The position numbers and the translations under genes are program-made. Below are positions 1 through 13,413 of a DNA stretch of 64,000 nt, one piece after another. Positions within the stretch are counted from its first letter, which is position 1. Every line of letters begins with the position of its first letter. A model generated the notes under the pieces. The model searched no databases. It saw nothing but the letters and a program-made list of their open reading frames with translations, and was not told the origin of the DNA. Source of the stretch: Adineta vaga (taxonomy: Eukaryota > Rotifera); NCBI GenBank assembly GCA_021613535.1, contig CP075492.1, positions 6,758,001 through 6,822,000 of the forward strand, in the 5' to 3' direction.

Positions 1-3000
1 AACGATGTGGAATGCAACGTTCATCATTTCTAAATAATGATATGCCAATTCATAAATGTATTAATGAACATAAATTTCTTTTCATAATGTCTTCAACATT
101 CTTTTATTTTTCGTTAGCTATTCCTATGGAAAAATTAGATTTTATTGAATCAAATCAAGTAAAACTTCTCTGTTATCATACTCCACGTCGATTTTGTGTA
201 TATCTTCGACAAAAAATCGATATACATGCAAAGGTACATTCTTTAAAACATTTAACTATAAATCCAATTACTAATTTGATAAGTTTTAGTTTCAAATCGA
301 ATTGCAACGTACAATGCAAAGCTATCAATCAATATCATCACCAACATCGAATTATGAACGTTATCAAGCAATTGCTGCTCAAGATAATCATGCTGTATGG
401 CATCGAGCTATTATATTAGGTAAAGATTTGTAATTTAATTCGAATCATTTCAATGGAACTTATTATTTGATTTTAATTACAAAGATATTCATTTAAATTC
501 AACGAAAGTTCGTGTTTATTTTGTTGATTTTGGAGAAGAAGAAAATATTTCCATGACAAACATTCGTCCATTACCACAAGAATTTGCTCGACAACCAGCA
601 TTTGCTATTCCATGTCGTTTATATGATACATGTCCACTATATGGAAATGAACAATCAATTTGGAATTCAGATGATCCAGTACATGAAGAATTTAGTCGAC
701 ATATGACTAATATGGTTCATTGTAAAGTTTGTGAAGTTGTTGATCATACTTGTTATGATGTACAAATCGATGTTCCTGGTAAGTATCAAATGTTTCGATT
801 ATTATCAATTTAAATGAAATAAATGATAATAAGATCATCGACTTATGAGAATTTGATCATCATTTATTCTTTTATATTATGAATCATATAGACTCGCAAG
901 TTGATCGTCCCCTTTGAAAGAGTTTTAAATGAAGATAAATTCGATTATCAGCGTCATCTATTATGATAATCGAAATTTATCTCCCTGATTTGTTTATATT
1001 AAATTCTGGGTAAAAATGTCGTTATGCGAACAATTTTTCGTTTTCTTTTCTTCTTTTGAATCCAATATTGTATCTCTTTCTTGCTAGGAGGAAAAAAATA
1101 CGTACATTATTTTCTCCATGTGCGATCTCGATAAGAATTTAACTAAGAGAGATATAAACTTATCGATAAGTATAAAGATATTTTTCATTTCAGACGTGGG
1201 AGATTTGGGAATATTTCTTTGGAATAAAAAACTTGTCTCTCGTATAACAATGCAAACATCTCAAACAAATATGTATAATACAAATCCCTCACCACAACAG
1301 CAATCGTTTGGACGAATACCGCCAGGCTATTCAGGTTTACCGCCTCCGATACAGCAATTACAATCACAACGATTAACACCGCAAAATGACTATTACAATA
1401 GTTCGAATAATCCAACTCAACAAGTACAAACACATTCCATACAAAAACCGATTGTTCAACAATCTTCAAGTGCATCGTAAGTTATATGAAGAAATAAGAT
1501 TTCTACTAAAGTCTATGTGAAATTCGTTTAGAACATTTATTGATTCATCATCGGATACTCGTTCTCTTCCATTGCGTATGTTATCTACAAGAAAAGTTTT
1601 ATTTTATCGTGTCAAATTGATTTCTGTGTTTCTTTTTAGAAGATGGACATTATATCATAACACAAGTTTATAGTGCTGTTGAATTCTATGGTTGTTCACA
1701 TGGACGTGAAAAAGAATTGAACGCATTACAGAATCATTTTGAAGAGATGTTTAATAGTAGCAATGTTAATGATCAATCGTTAAGTGTTCATCTATTAATG
1801 GAAGGTACATTATGTGTAATTCAACAAGGAGATAAATATCATCGTGTTGTAATAAAGTAAATGAATGCGTTACAAAGGCAAAATGAAAATCATCGAAATG
1901 TTTTCTATTTTTTAGACATCGTGAAAGTGAATCACGTGTATCAGTTAAACTTATCGATCGTGGTGATGAACTTATTGTTGATACATCAGAATTATTACAA
2001 TTAGAAAAGAATTGTGCAACTATTCCAGTATTTGCACAACCATTTCGTTTATTTAATTACGATGAATCCGTAAGTAAGATTAATTCACGTGAGATTAATA
2101 ACGAAAACTCTCCTTTTAGAATAGTTCTGCTCAAATAACACGAAACTTAAAACGATTGATTCTTAAGCAACGTGTTCAAATTACTCAGCGTGCACAACCA
2201 ATCAATGGATTTTATCCCGTTGAAGTTCGATTATCGGATGGTAGATTAGTAAATCAAATTCCTCTGGCAAACAATAATATTGTATACATGACTTCTTTTT
2301 TCTTCTTCTTGTCTCATTAAAATTTTTCATTTTATTCAGATTCTACCACAGACTCAACCCGTAGAGAAAGTTGAAAAAGAAATCAATCTATCACGGACAA
2401 ATGATGATTTACCAGCACCACAAAAATTATTAACAGTTGCGCCCATTGGACGTTCTCAACCAGGTCGATTTACACCAAATCAACCGACAATCAACGATCC
2501 AACATCACGTTTCCCACGACCACAAAATCAAGATGAACTATCATCCAGACCAATCAATGGAAATCAACAAACAAAAATGGAAACAAATCGTCCTATTAGT
2601 ATTGAAGATCGAAAGATTTAAAAACAAATAGAATTTCGATCATATTCTTTTGAAAATTTAGATCGAGGTTTTGATAATGATGAGCAAAGAAATGGAAACA
2701 ATCGTGGAGGTAAATTTTCATAGAATTATTTTTGTATTCGAATAAACATCGTTTTCAAATAGATCGAAATGATTTTTCTGATCGTTATTTTAATCGTAAT
2801 AAAGATGAACATGAGATTGAAAATATCGGACAACGACCACCTGGCTTTGGCAGTAAGTTGTCTGTTTCAAAACTGATGTCAAACTAACAATGAACTCATA
2901 TTCTTTTTCCATCAAAGATCGTGGTGGTGGTAGTAATAATGTTGGATTTGCTGATCGAGGAAGTAAGTGATAATTATAGAAAATGAACAAAATTATTGGC

Positions 3001-6000
3001 TTTTTTTTTGTTGTTATTCATTTGAATAGATCGTAGTGGTTTTAATGATCGTCAAAATTTTGAAAATAGAAATGAAAATCATGGACAACGATCAGGAGGA
3101 TTTAATAGTAGAGGACTTTCTTCAAATAAACTTTGAATCTATTATTTGTATATTTGTTCTAGGTCGTGGTGGTTTCGGTGAACGAGGAAGTGAGTATTCA
3201 TCATTTCTATTACATGTATTCTTTATGGATAAAATTAATGGTTATAGCTCGTGGTGGAGGTTTTCAAGATCGTAATAATGACAACCGAAATAATTACAAT
3301 GAAAATTCGAATGACAATAATAATAATAATAATCAACGATCGTACGGATTTGCTAGTTAGTAATTTGTCACTAAAGCACTTTGTCTTGTCGAATAAGAAA
3401 ATGAACTTTTAGGTCGTGGTGGATTCAATGGTGAACGAGGAAATCGCACAGGTGGGTTTCAAAATTCTCGTGAAAGACGAGATGATCGTGGCGGTTTTCG
3501 AGGAGGTATTTATCTATCAAAAAAGACAACATCGAAGATTAGACTTTTATTTTTCTAGGACGTGGCAATCGAAGTGGTCGCGGTGCACGTTCAGGTGGTT
3601 TTAATGATCAAAATGATGATGATTTTCGACCGAACACTGAAAATAACGAACCCGTCAAAGCATTCAGTGGTTGGTCAAGTCTTCGTTCGGCTTTGAAATC
3701 CTTTGAAGCTGGTGATCATTTTACAGAAAAAGAAGTTCCAAAAGATACGTTTCAATTCGTTCTCAGTCATATTGAAACGCTCACTGATTTTTTCATTCAA
3801 TTATTTTCTAAATGTGAAGAATTATCTCAATTAACCGAACAATTACAAGCTGAATATAAAGATGCACCAGAATTAACATTTAGTTCAATTAAAACCAATC
3901 AAGTTTGTTTAGCAAAAAGTTCAGATTTATGTTGGTATCGTGCAAGTGTTCTATCAGTGAATTCCGCTCATATTCAAGTTCGATTTATTGATTTCGGTGA
4001 TACAATGAATGTTGATGCACAAAGTATTCGACAATTAGCAAGTAAATTTTGCCTTAAACCACCTTATGCGTATCGTTGTACAATACGAAATATTGAAGGT
4101 AAATATTGATTTGATCAATGATTTTCATTTTTATGTGATTTAATTTTCCTCAGGTATAGAAAATCTTAGTAAAGATAAAATTATTCTAAAATGTACTGAT
4201 AAACGATTTTCCGGCAAATTTGAAAAACAACTGGTAGATGAAAAATATCTTCTTCAATCCGATGATTTCGAAAAAACAATTTTCGAGAATAAACTTCCAA
4301 AATCTTCCGTAGAGAAACGAATACAATGTCCAATTTCTCATATTGATGAAGATAATCATCAATTTTATATACAAATAGATGATGCAATCATGGATCAGAT
4401 CTGTGATCAAGTAACAGCAGCTAATGAATCCGTTGGAGATAATATTGAAATTAATTCGATGGTTATTGCAACATATATAGAAGCACCTTATCGTGCTATA
4501 ATTCAAGAAGATCTCGGTGATAATGTCAAAGTACTTTTTATTGATTATGGTAACGCAGAAATTTGTCCGAAAAATTCATTAAAAAAATGTCATGAACAAT
4601 TGAAATCTTATGCACCTCAAGCAAAACGATGTGAATTATCTGATATACCAGAAAATGAATTAGGTCAAGCACTTACTCAATTAAAAGAATATATTGAATC
4701 CGAAAAAACAGAAATAAGTTGTGATAATCAAAATGTTGAACCATGGCATGTACGAGTTTATATTGATGGTGAATGTTTTAATCAGAAATTTCCTAGTCAA
4801 TCAGTTGTCGTGGAAAAAAATGATACAAGTTTTGATATGGACGATCAATCGAGTACAACAACAACAACAACAGTTCAAGAACAAGAACGACCAACAGGTA
4901 CAACATGGAAAAGAAATAATGAAGAAATTTTATCACCCGGCACTGATTCATCTCGAACATCGATGGCTCATAAACGACAAAAAAGTGAATCTGAAAATGA
5001 AAGTAAGATAATATGCAATTTAATGACTAGAAATTTCTATTCTTTTATTTCAGTTAATTTCAAGAAATATAACTTAGGTATTCTGACACATTCCGATGAA
5101 GATAAACCGATTGTTTACATGCAATTATTACCTGAATCGACTGCTATTCTCGATCGAATTAATGATTTAATTAAAACAGTTATTGAAGAAAATCAACATA
5201 ATTCTTCCTATGAAATTGGCGATTATTGTATCGCTCAATACTCTGCCGATGAGGAATATTATCGCGCACGAATTGAATCCTATTCATCAGATAAACAAAA
5301 TTATACCGTTTACTTTCTTGATTATGGAAATCTCGATAAAAATGTTCCATTAGATCATTTATTTATCTGTACAAATGAATTGAAAGAAATTGAATGTTTA
5401 GCTCAAAAATATACATTAGAAAATCAAACAACTCAAACTTGGACAGATCTTGTTCGTCCATGTCTTGAATCGAAGATAAATGATGAATTTGAATACTATT
5501 TTACTGATCAAATTAAATCAATAATTCATATCAAATTTGATAATGACAAACAAATGTATGTTCAAGCCAAAACATTCACAGCGAATATTTCCGGAATAAA
5601 TAAAGATTGTTTTTATATTCATATTTTACCGGATGTTGAAGCATCAATTTGTGAAATGGATGAAGAATTACACAATGCTTCAAAAGTACATCTAACAACT
5701 GATTCATGGCAAATCAATGATCGATGTATTGTATTAAATAATGAAAATGAACAACATTTTCGTGGAAAAATTCTTGCTATTAACAATGATAAATACGATG
5801 TACAATGTATTGATTTTGGAAATATTCTCTTCGATAGATCTAAAGATGATTTATTTGTTTTAAATAACGAAGAATTCTTTCAACAAGCTCCACTAGCACA
5901 TCAATGTCGTCTATATGGTGTTAATGAAGAGAATCAAGTGAAAGCAATCGAAGAAATTATTAAAAATATTAGTGCAACTGAACGTGTGACAATAACAACT

Positions 6001-6602
6001 AATAATGATCAAAATGATCCATGTATGTATGTAATGTTATTTCGAGAAGATCATGAAATTGTTAATGATCGTTATCAATCGAATAATGATAATCAGGTAA
6101 ATTATTTTAAGTTCTATCTTCATCAGTATAGACAACTGTCTATCATATCTATCGTAAACAGTTGAGTGTTTATAGGAACGAGTGATTTGATCGTTCGAGT
6201 GAAATTGTATCTGTTCTTCTTCAGTTTGATAGAAAAGGTCAACTTTGTTTTCTAACCATTGGCAAAAAAGACAATTTTTTAAGATAACAAATCATGCTTG
6301 AATTTCATTTTCATTTTTAGCAACAAACGGAAGTTGAAAAGAAAACAATTGTTTTACCAAATGCGTCAGACTCAGCTATTGCTGCTGACGTTGATACATC
6401 CGCTAATGAAACATTACTTACATCAACAGATCAACATTTAACATCTCCAATTGGTGCACCTCAAGCTGACAGTACACATCAGTATGGTGATACGACTGAT
6501 GTTATTGTTGGTAATAGACAATCAATTGATTTCGGTGAAAATGATCCATCAACAAGTAATACTACAATCAAAGATGACGGTGATGGTGATAATGACAATT
6601 AA
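1..6602 (+). CDS. multi-Tudor domain protein with RGG region (5' partial)
   Basis: Probably a germline or piRNA-type Tudor protein that binds symmetrically dimethylated arginines on Argonaute/PIWI partners (family knowledge). The reading was rebuilt by splicing many short introns, e.g. 234-287, about 420-489, 780-1192, 4099-4153, 5004-5053 and about 6096-6320. Six Tudor-like units are visible around 120-780, 1640-2276, 3740-4100, 4320-4700, 5080-5420 and 5590-5900. Core strands read VYFVDFGEEEN, VKLIDRGDEL, VRFIDFGDTM, VLFIDYGNAE, VYFLDYGNLD and VQCIDFGNIL. The second has DRGD where an aromatic is usual, so its cage may be degenerate. Between units 2 and 3 lies a Gly/Arg/Asn-rich RGG region made of small exons. 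The C-terminus is acidic and disordered and ends DNDN at 6602. The first exon in view follows an acceptor near 118, so the true start lies upstream. An in-frame TAA at 2619-2621 needs explanation (see findings). The orthologue (Tudor, TDRD1, TDRD6 type) cannot be named. Confidence 0.85.
2763..3505 (+). repeat. array of six symmetric phase-1 exons encoding RGG units
   Basis: Inside the Tudor gene, six consecutive exons lie at 2763-2852 (90 nt), 2918-2962 (45), 3030-3107 (78), 3163-3189 (27), 3248-3355 (108) and 3413-3505 (93). Every length is a multiple of three and every boundary is phase 1. Most begin with a variant of (g/a)tcgtggtgg, so each opens on an NRGG/SRGG-type motif (e.g. SRGGFGERG, NRGGGSNNVGFADRG). 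The seventh exon, from 3559, continues with GRGNRSGRGARSGGF. Skipping any of the six would keep the frame. The boundaries follow GT-AG sites read by eye. Confidence 0.75.
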
Positions 6603-7442
6603 TTTCGTTCGAACAAAATGATCGTTTTCAGTTTGTTTTTTTTCTAAACATGTTGAAGTTTTTGTTTTCGTCTTCCGTTTTTGAATGTGAGATGTTCGTT
6701 CTCTTTTCTGTTGTTGTTGTTTTTCTTTCTTTTGTAGGTATGTTTGTTTTCAAAAATAGAAGAAAAAAAAACATAGGCAAAACGATTCGAAAAATTTTCA
6801 TTAAATCGCGGTCTAATTATTGGACGATGTTTTGAAGTAAGAAAATTTATTTCTATGGTTTAATATGTGGAACGAATGTTCATTTAACACATATCTTATT
6901 GAATGAACTTCTTCAAAGTGAAGTACATCTATTCAATTGTGTATGTGAGTTGATCAAGAATGGTCATGCATTGAACGCATGATTTTTATGATTCATATAT
7001 GAACTCTCGACTCGATCACGACATCTATTTATACATCGCTTTAATCTCGTTCGTGTCTGTCTTATTTAGTTGCTAAGCAATGACGCTGCCTCATACGATA
7101 GAGATTGTTCTCCGTCCGATGTTCGTTCTCTTCGTCCGAATGACTAATCATGGTGTTCGTCCTGTCTTGTGTATGTCTAGCAGTCTTTACTCGCTGCTAC
7201 TGCCGATGTAAGCGCGTCCGAGAGACGAGAGAGAGAAAGAGAAGCAAATAAATAGTTTTAGTCCATTTTTATGCTCACATACGCGCATCCTTATTCTAAG
7301 TCTGACATAGTCTGAGAATGGGCAAACAGACGACGATCTTTTGCTCAATTGTATCAAACCACTCCTGCATTGTTTTGTTTTAGATCGATCATTTTCTTTT
7401 AAACAAACTTTCATTTCATCAAGCCAAATCTAATCATTAATC
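6603..7442. other. intergenic region, Tudor gene to 14-3-3
   Basis: No gene can be supported in this 840-nt gap between two same-strand genes. It must hold the 3' UTR of the Tudor gene and the promoter and 5' UTR of the 14-3-3 gene. The short open frames here are low-complexity and share no features with known proteins. I see no clear TATA box or other named element. Confidence 0.6.
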
Positions 7443-8434
<992 letters not shown>

Positions 8435-8870
8435 TTGTTTCGTATATTACATTACTTCCCATTTTTCTTTTTTTTTCTGTCTGTGTACAACACACACACA
8501 CGCATACAACCGGTCACCAACCAAATTGACAAAACATCATACAAAAAAGAAACACATTTTTTCTTTCTTTCTCTCTCTTTCTTTCTTTTTCTTAATACTT
8601 CTATCCATTGCGCTTCTTTATATTTTTATTCGTTCGTCGATGTCAACTTTCTTCGGTTTTTTTTCTTTATCTTTTTTCTTCTCTCTCTCTCTTTCTTGCT
8701 GTGTGTGGTGGTTGTAATCACTCTCTCATTAGCTGTTTGTTCATTTTCTTCTTCAACTGTTCGTCTTATTCATTTGTCTATTCATGTGTCGTCGGCATTG
8801 TATGTCTTGTGAAGAAAACGAAGAAAAAAAAACTTGCATACATTTAACAAAAAAAACCATATACACACAC

Positions 8871-8876
8871 AATAAA
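8871..8876 (+). promoter_or_regulatory. polyadenylation signal of the 14-3-3 gene
   Basis: Canonical AATAAA 437 nt after the 14-3-3 stop, following a CT-rich and CA-repeat 3' UTR (8455-8870). No other candidate lies nearer on this strand. Confidence 0.6.
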
Positions 8877-9115
8877 CTTTTTTTCTTTCAATTCATATGA
8901 AGATTCATCACGAGAGAAGTCAAGGATTACAATATGATTAACTTAAGCCATTGTTAATTTCATAAACATCTTAGAGATCTTGAAAGGATTGTTGGGATTT
9001 GATAGGTTTTGTTTTGAATACATTCATTGATAGGAAGGAAAAGATCCATCATTTTCTCATCTCGTATAAATCAAGAAGATCTGACAAGTTTATCTGAAAA
9101 AACAATCTTTGCATA

Positions 9116-9121
9116 TTTATT
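9116..9121 (-). promoter_or_regulatory. polyadenylation signal of PEX1
   Basis: The plus strand reads TTTATT, i.e. AATAAA on the minus strand, 40 nt downstream of the PEX1 stop codon. Confidence 0.55.
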
Positions 9122-9160
9122 TTCGGAATCAAAGAAAAGAAAACAATCAAAATAGAAATA

Positions 9161-12100
9161 TCACGCTAAAGATGTCGTTTGTCGATCAATAGTAATTGGT
9201 TTTTTCCAATTTTGATAACTAAAATAGTGAAATAGAGATCTTAGGATGTTTTTTTTTGTATTAAGACTTACAAATGTTCATTGGCATTTCGCATGTGTAC
9301 TGGTATGGAATAAGGTGTTTGTTGAATTGCTGTCATCAGATGATGTTTATGTATAACTATCGATTGTTTTGATTGATATTCATCAAATGCAGCTAACTGA
9401 GCATTATAAATCAATGCTTTGATATCAGCACCAGTATACATTTCACAATGTGATAAGACAGTTTCATCATCAAAGCGGATATCATCGGATAGATGAATTT
9501 TTCTTGTCCAAATTCTTAATATTGATACGATATCAGTTTTACTTGGGAAACCCACGTAGAGATGTTTATCTAAACGTCCGGGACGTAATAAGGCTGGATC
9601 AATTAAATCCGGACGAGATGTCGCAGCAATAACAACGATATCTATGAAAATGCCTCGTGAAATTCAAATGAAATTTTCTCGAAAAGAAAACTAAAATGTT
9701 TACCACCGAGACTTTCAACACCATCTAATTCTGTTAATAATTGATTGACAACTCGATCAGTAACACCGGCAGAGTCACGACCACGTCTAAAATGATACAG
9801 AACAAATATGAATTTGTATTCACTCTTGGGAATTTTACCGTGGTACAAGAGCTTCAAATTCATCGAATAAAATTATGCAAGGAGTAACAGAACGTGCTCG
9901 ATTGAACAAATCCCGAATGTTTTGTTCGCTTGAACCGACATATTTATTTAATAATTCTGGACCCTAGAAAGAGAAAACAATGTATGTTATTTTAAATCAA
10001 TCTTATAGAAAACAGACGTACTTTGACTTGTAAGAAATTGCTTTTACATTCATTGGCTAATGTTTGAGCAAGAAGAGTTTTTCCACAACCTGATGGACCA
10101 TATAAAAGAACACCAGAGACTAATCGAATGGGTGCATTAGAAAAGTAGTTGGAATGCTAGACATGAATTTAATGAAATGATTGATGAGATGAGAAAAGAT
10201 CTTTTACTTCAAAACGCCATTGCACTGTTTGAATGAGTTCTTGTTTAATTTCATCCATTCCACCAATGTCAGACCAATGTAATGTCATTTGACTAGTTTT
10301 CTTTCGATCATCATCAAGTAATTTAACACTAATAGGTTTGAATTCATCAAATGCATAATCAAAATCCGTATTAGTTAATTGTCGATTCTCTAAAACAAAA
10401 TTATTTATTCATCCAACAGAGATATTCTCACTAAATCTTGAAAGATATATCGAATTACATGATTCTCTCCTTATTAAATGAACACTCATACTGAGTTACT
10501 CTAACTCTCCTGGAATAAATAGATCTGCTTACCAATCATCAAACGATGCAATTTTCTCTATGAATAAGTTGTATCATCACTGAACATTTATCGTATTCTG
10601 ATAGACAACGAGAAATATCAAATATCTTACCAAAACTCATCCATAAATGTAATAATGCATTATCAATCAATGTATATAAATCTTTAATAACAAATGATTC
10701 GGTTCGATTGACAATATAATGTAAAAGTGTATCTGATATCGTTTGCTTCTTATTTTCGATTAATTGTTTAATAATCGATGTTCGTTGTATCTAAAGTAAT
10801 TGAAAAGAAAATAGAAAAATTCAAAGAATGAAAACTATTTACTATATTTAATGGTTCAATTGTTAATATCTGTGAAGAAAACAACGGTGTTTCTTCAGTA
10901 AATTGTCGATGAATATTAGTCAGTTGTTTAGCGATAGGAATAATAATAAATTGTTTGTGAATTTGTTGTGTACGATCAAATAATTCTCTTACAGCTATAA
11001 TATGTATATTCAATCAATTTACTAATGAAATGATAAGTAACTTACATAGTGATAATTTCTGCGTAGCTAAGATAATATTAGCATCAGTAATAGTTGTTTC
11101 ATTTGGAAATAGATCATCAAAATGGTCAAGAATTAATATCGATGGTTGACGAAATATCATTTCATCAATTGTTTGAGAAAGTGAAGTAATGATATTATCT
11201 AATTTTCTTCCTAATAGAGAAAATAAATGAATAAAAAAACATAACTTCGAATCATTGGAATTCTTTTCATTACCTTTAAAGCTAAGACAATCGACAAGTT
11301 TATAATATATTAAATGTCTTTTCCATAATCGTTGACAACATTCTCCAACAATACTCTTCTTACCACTACCATTTCGACCTGTAATAATTACATTTTTTAA
11401 GAAATAATCATTCTGTATAGCAAGTTTTATATCAAGTCGTAATTGCAATTCAAGAATTTGTAAAAGACGATCAAGATTACTCTGTAAAGCTCTATAAAAT
11501 ATATCAATTAATTTTCAATGAATTGCTCTAATAAAATCTTACATAGATTGCTCGTCTTGCCTGTTGAAACTTTCGATCACTGACATCGAACGAAATGTTT
11601 CAATTTCACTAAAATTCCAATCTTTTTTCTCTTCAATTCCAATGACATGTTGTCCCATTAGTTCTTCATTCAATTCTATATAGATTGGATTGTCATTTGT
11701 AATGGGTTCATCTTCTGAACTTAAATGAATATTATAAATAACTAAAAACAAATAAAGAAAGTTCTCAGTTTGAGACGAAACAATTAAGAAATAAGAACCA
11801 ACTATTTTCAAGTTTAATAAAACAACCATCAGTTAGTAAAATCGGTTGATCATTATGTATACATTGTCGAATCCAATTATGAAAATAATGTTGTAGTAAA
11901 AGTGCTGGTCCATACCATTGATTTGAAATCAATTCAATTCTTGTATGATTTCTTGGTCTTCGTGTTGTATTGCAAACAATTATTTTATCCGTTGGACGAA
12001 TACAATTCCATGAAGCAAATAATGGATTTAATTTGATATGGTTTCGACGACAAATTGTATCATTAGTCAGTTGAATAAGAAGAAAATAAACTTTTGATAC

Positions 12101-13413
12101 ATGTTCAGGTATCGAATCAGTTGTTGATTTGATCTAAATGCTAGATTTTAGTTGAAAAGAATTGAAAGAGAATGATCTTACTTCTTTGCTTGATCGATGA
12201 ACGGTTACTTTTGCAACAAAAATATCTGGCCAAATGGTATCATTATCAATATGATTCGATGACCAATCGGATCGATTAATACGTGCAATTGTTGGATTGA
12301 TCGTTGTTGTTTCATCGATTTCTACTCGATAGATTCGTCGATGACGACCAGGTACTAAATTAAGTTTAGATTTTGATTGTGAATCAACATTTTTCTTTTC
12401 TGAATCATTGAATATTATCATTGGAGAATTAGGTAAAGATGTATAAACTAATTTGCCAAGGGATCGAACTAGAATTTTTAATGATATAGATGATTCATTT
12501 TGTATATTCGAAGGAAGAGATAGTGTTTGTTCAGATTGAACAGATGATTGTTGTTGTTCACGAAATTCAGGTATTACTGTTACACGTGTTGAAGCATTTA
12601 TCACTGAAAATGCGACATTATCACTAGGTTCAATTTGTGCTAAAATAACTATGTTGTAAAATATGAGAAAATATGATCGATAACGTACCAACTCGAAGAA
12701 GAATGCATAAGCCCGAAATCCAAATTGGAAAAATCATATGTAAAGAAAGAATTCGAATTTGATTAAGAAACACTTCTTCTGTTATTTCCGTATTGTTTTG
12801 CTGAAAACAAAAGTGTTGATTGAAAAGAAGCCATTATCCAAAATACATGTAGCCTAACTCTTATCTCACTCACCAAAATCTCCCAATCATCCACTGAAAC
12901 AGGTGAAAATATTACACTTCGACATTCAATCGATTCAACTTGTTCATCGATTTCATACTATAAAAATACATGATAATAAAAATGAACTCGTTCATTTCTC
13001 TTCACTCACAAATCGATCTTGTTGAATATTAATTTTCATTGCAAAGAATCCGTTGATTGAAAATTGTCCTTCTTTCAATGTATAATCAGCAACAGTTGAT
13101 AGATATAAGTTTTGACTGTTTTCCAAACTTAATTTCACTATGGAAACCTAAACAAGGATATTTCTTTGAAAATGATAATATTCGTTTACTTTAAAATCTA
13201 GTGCATTGCGGATGTTATTATTGAATGTTAACGGATTAACACCAAGAAAACAATTTCGATTTTTTGAGTGAACACATCGTAGAATATGCGGTGGCATATC
13301 TATAAAATCAATTCATCATATGATTGAAAGAGAAAAGTGGTCGTTATAGTAAATTGATTAGATAATGAATGAGAAGTCTCAACTCAATTCGTAGTACCTG
13401 TTTCTTTCTTCAT
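9161..13413 (-). CDS. PEX1: peroxisome biogenesis factor 1, AAA+ ATPase
   Basis: With PEX6 it forms the ATPase that extracts the PEX5 import receptor from the peroxisomal membrane. There are many short-intron exons. The N-terminal domain contains VSVDDWEIL (near 12890), which aligns with the human PEX1 segment ADDWEIL. The D1 AAA domain has a Walker A-like [10 protein letters not shown] (near 11370) and a Walker B-like [10 protein letters not shown] (near 11130). D2 has [12 protein letters not shown] (near 10095), [10 protein letters not shown] (near 9860), [18 protein letters not shown] (near 9740) and [19 protein letters not shown] (near 9590). The last exon lies past a GTAAGT donor and reads to TTSLA at 9161, matching the end of human PEX1. 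Asp and His replace the usual acidic pair of D1 Walker B, so D1 may hydrolyse ATP weakly, as is common in PEX1. The start at 13413 (MKKET in a 16-nt exon) is uncertain. Confidence 0.92.

Larger units (their letters stand above)
8435..9160. other. convergent 3' UTR region, 14-3-3 and PEX1
   Basis: A 726-nt gap between two genes that end towards each other. The left part (to about 8876) is the pyrimidine-rich 14-3-3 3' UTR. Its overlapping open frames are runs of Phe, Ser and Leu read from CT-rich DNA and are not genes. The right part holds a reverse-strand AATAAA at 9116-9121, 40 nt past the PEX1 stop. Confidence 0.65.
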
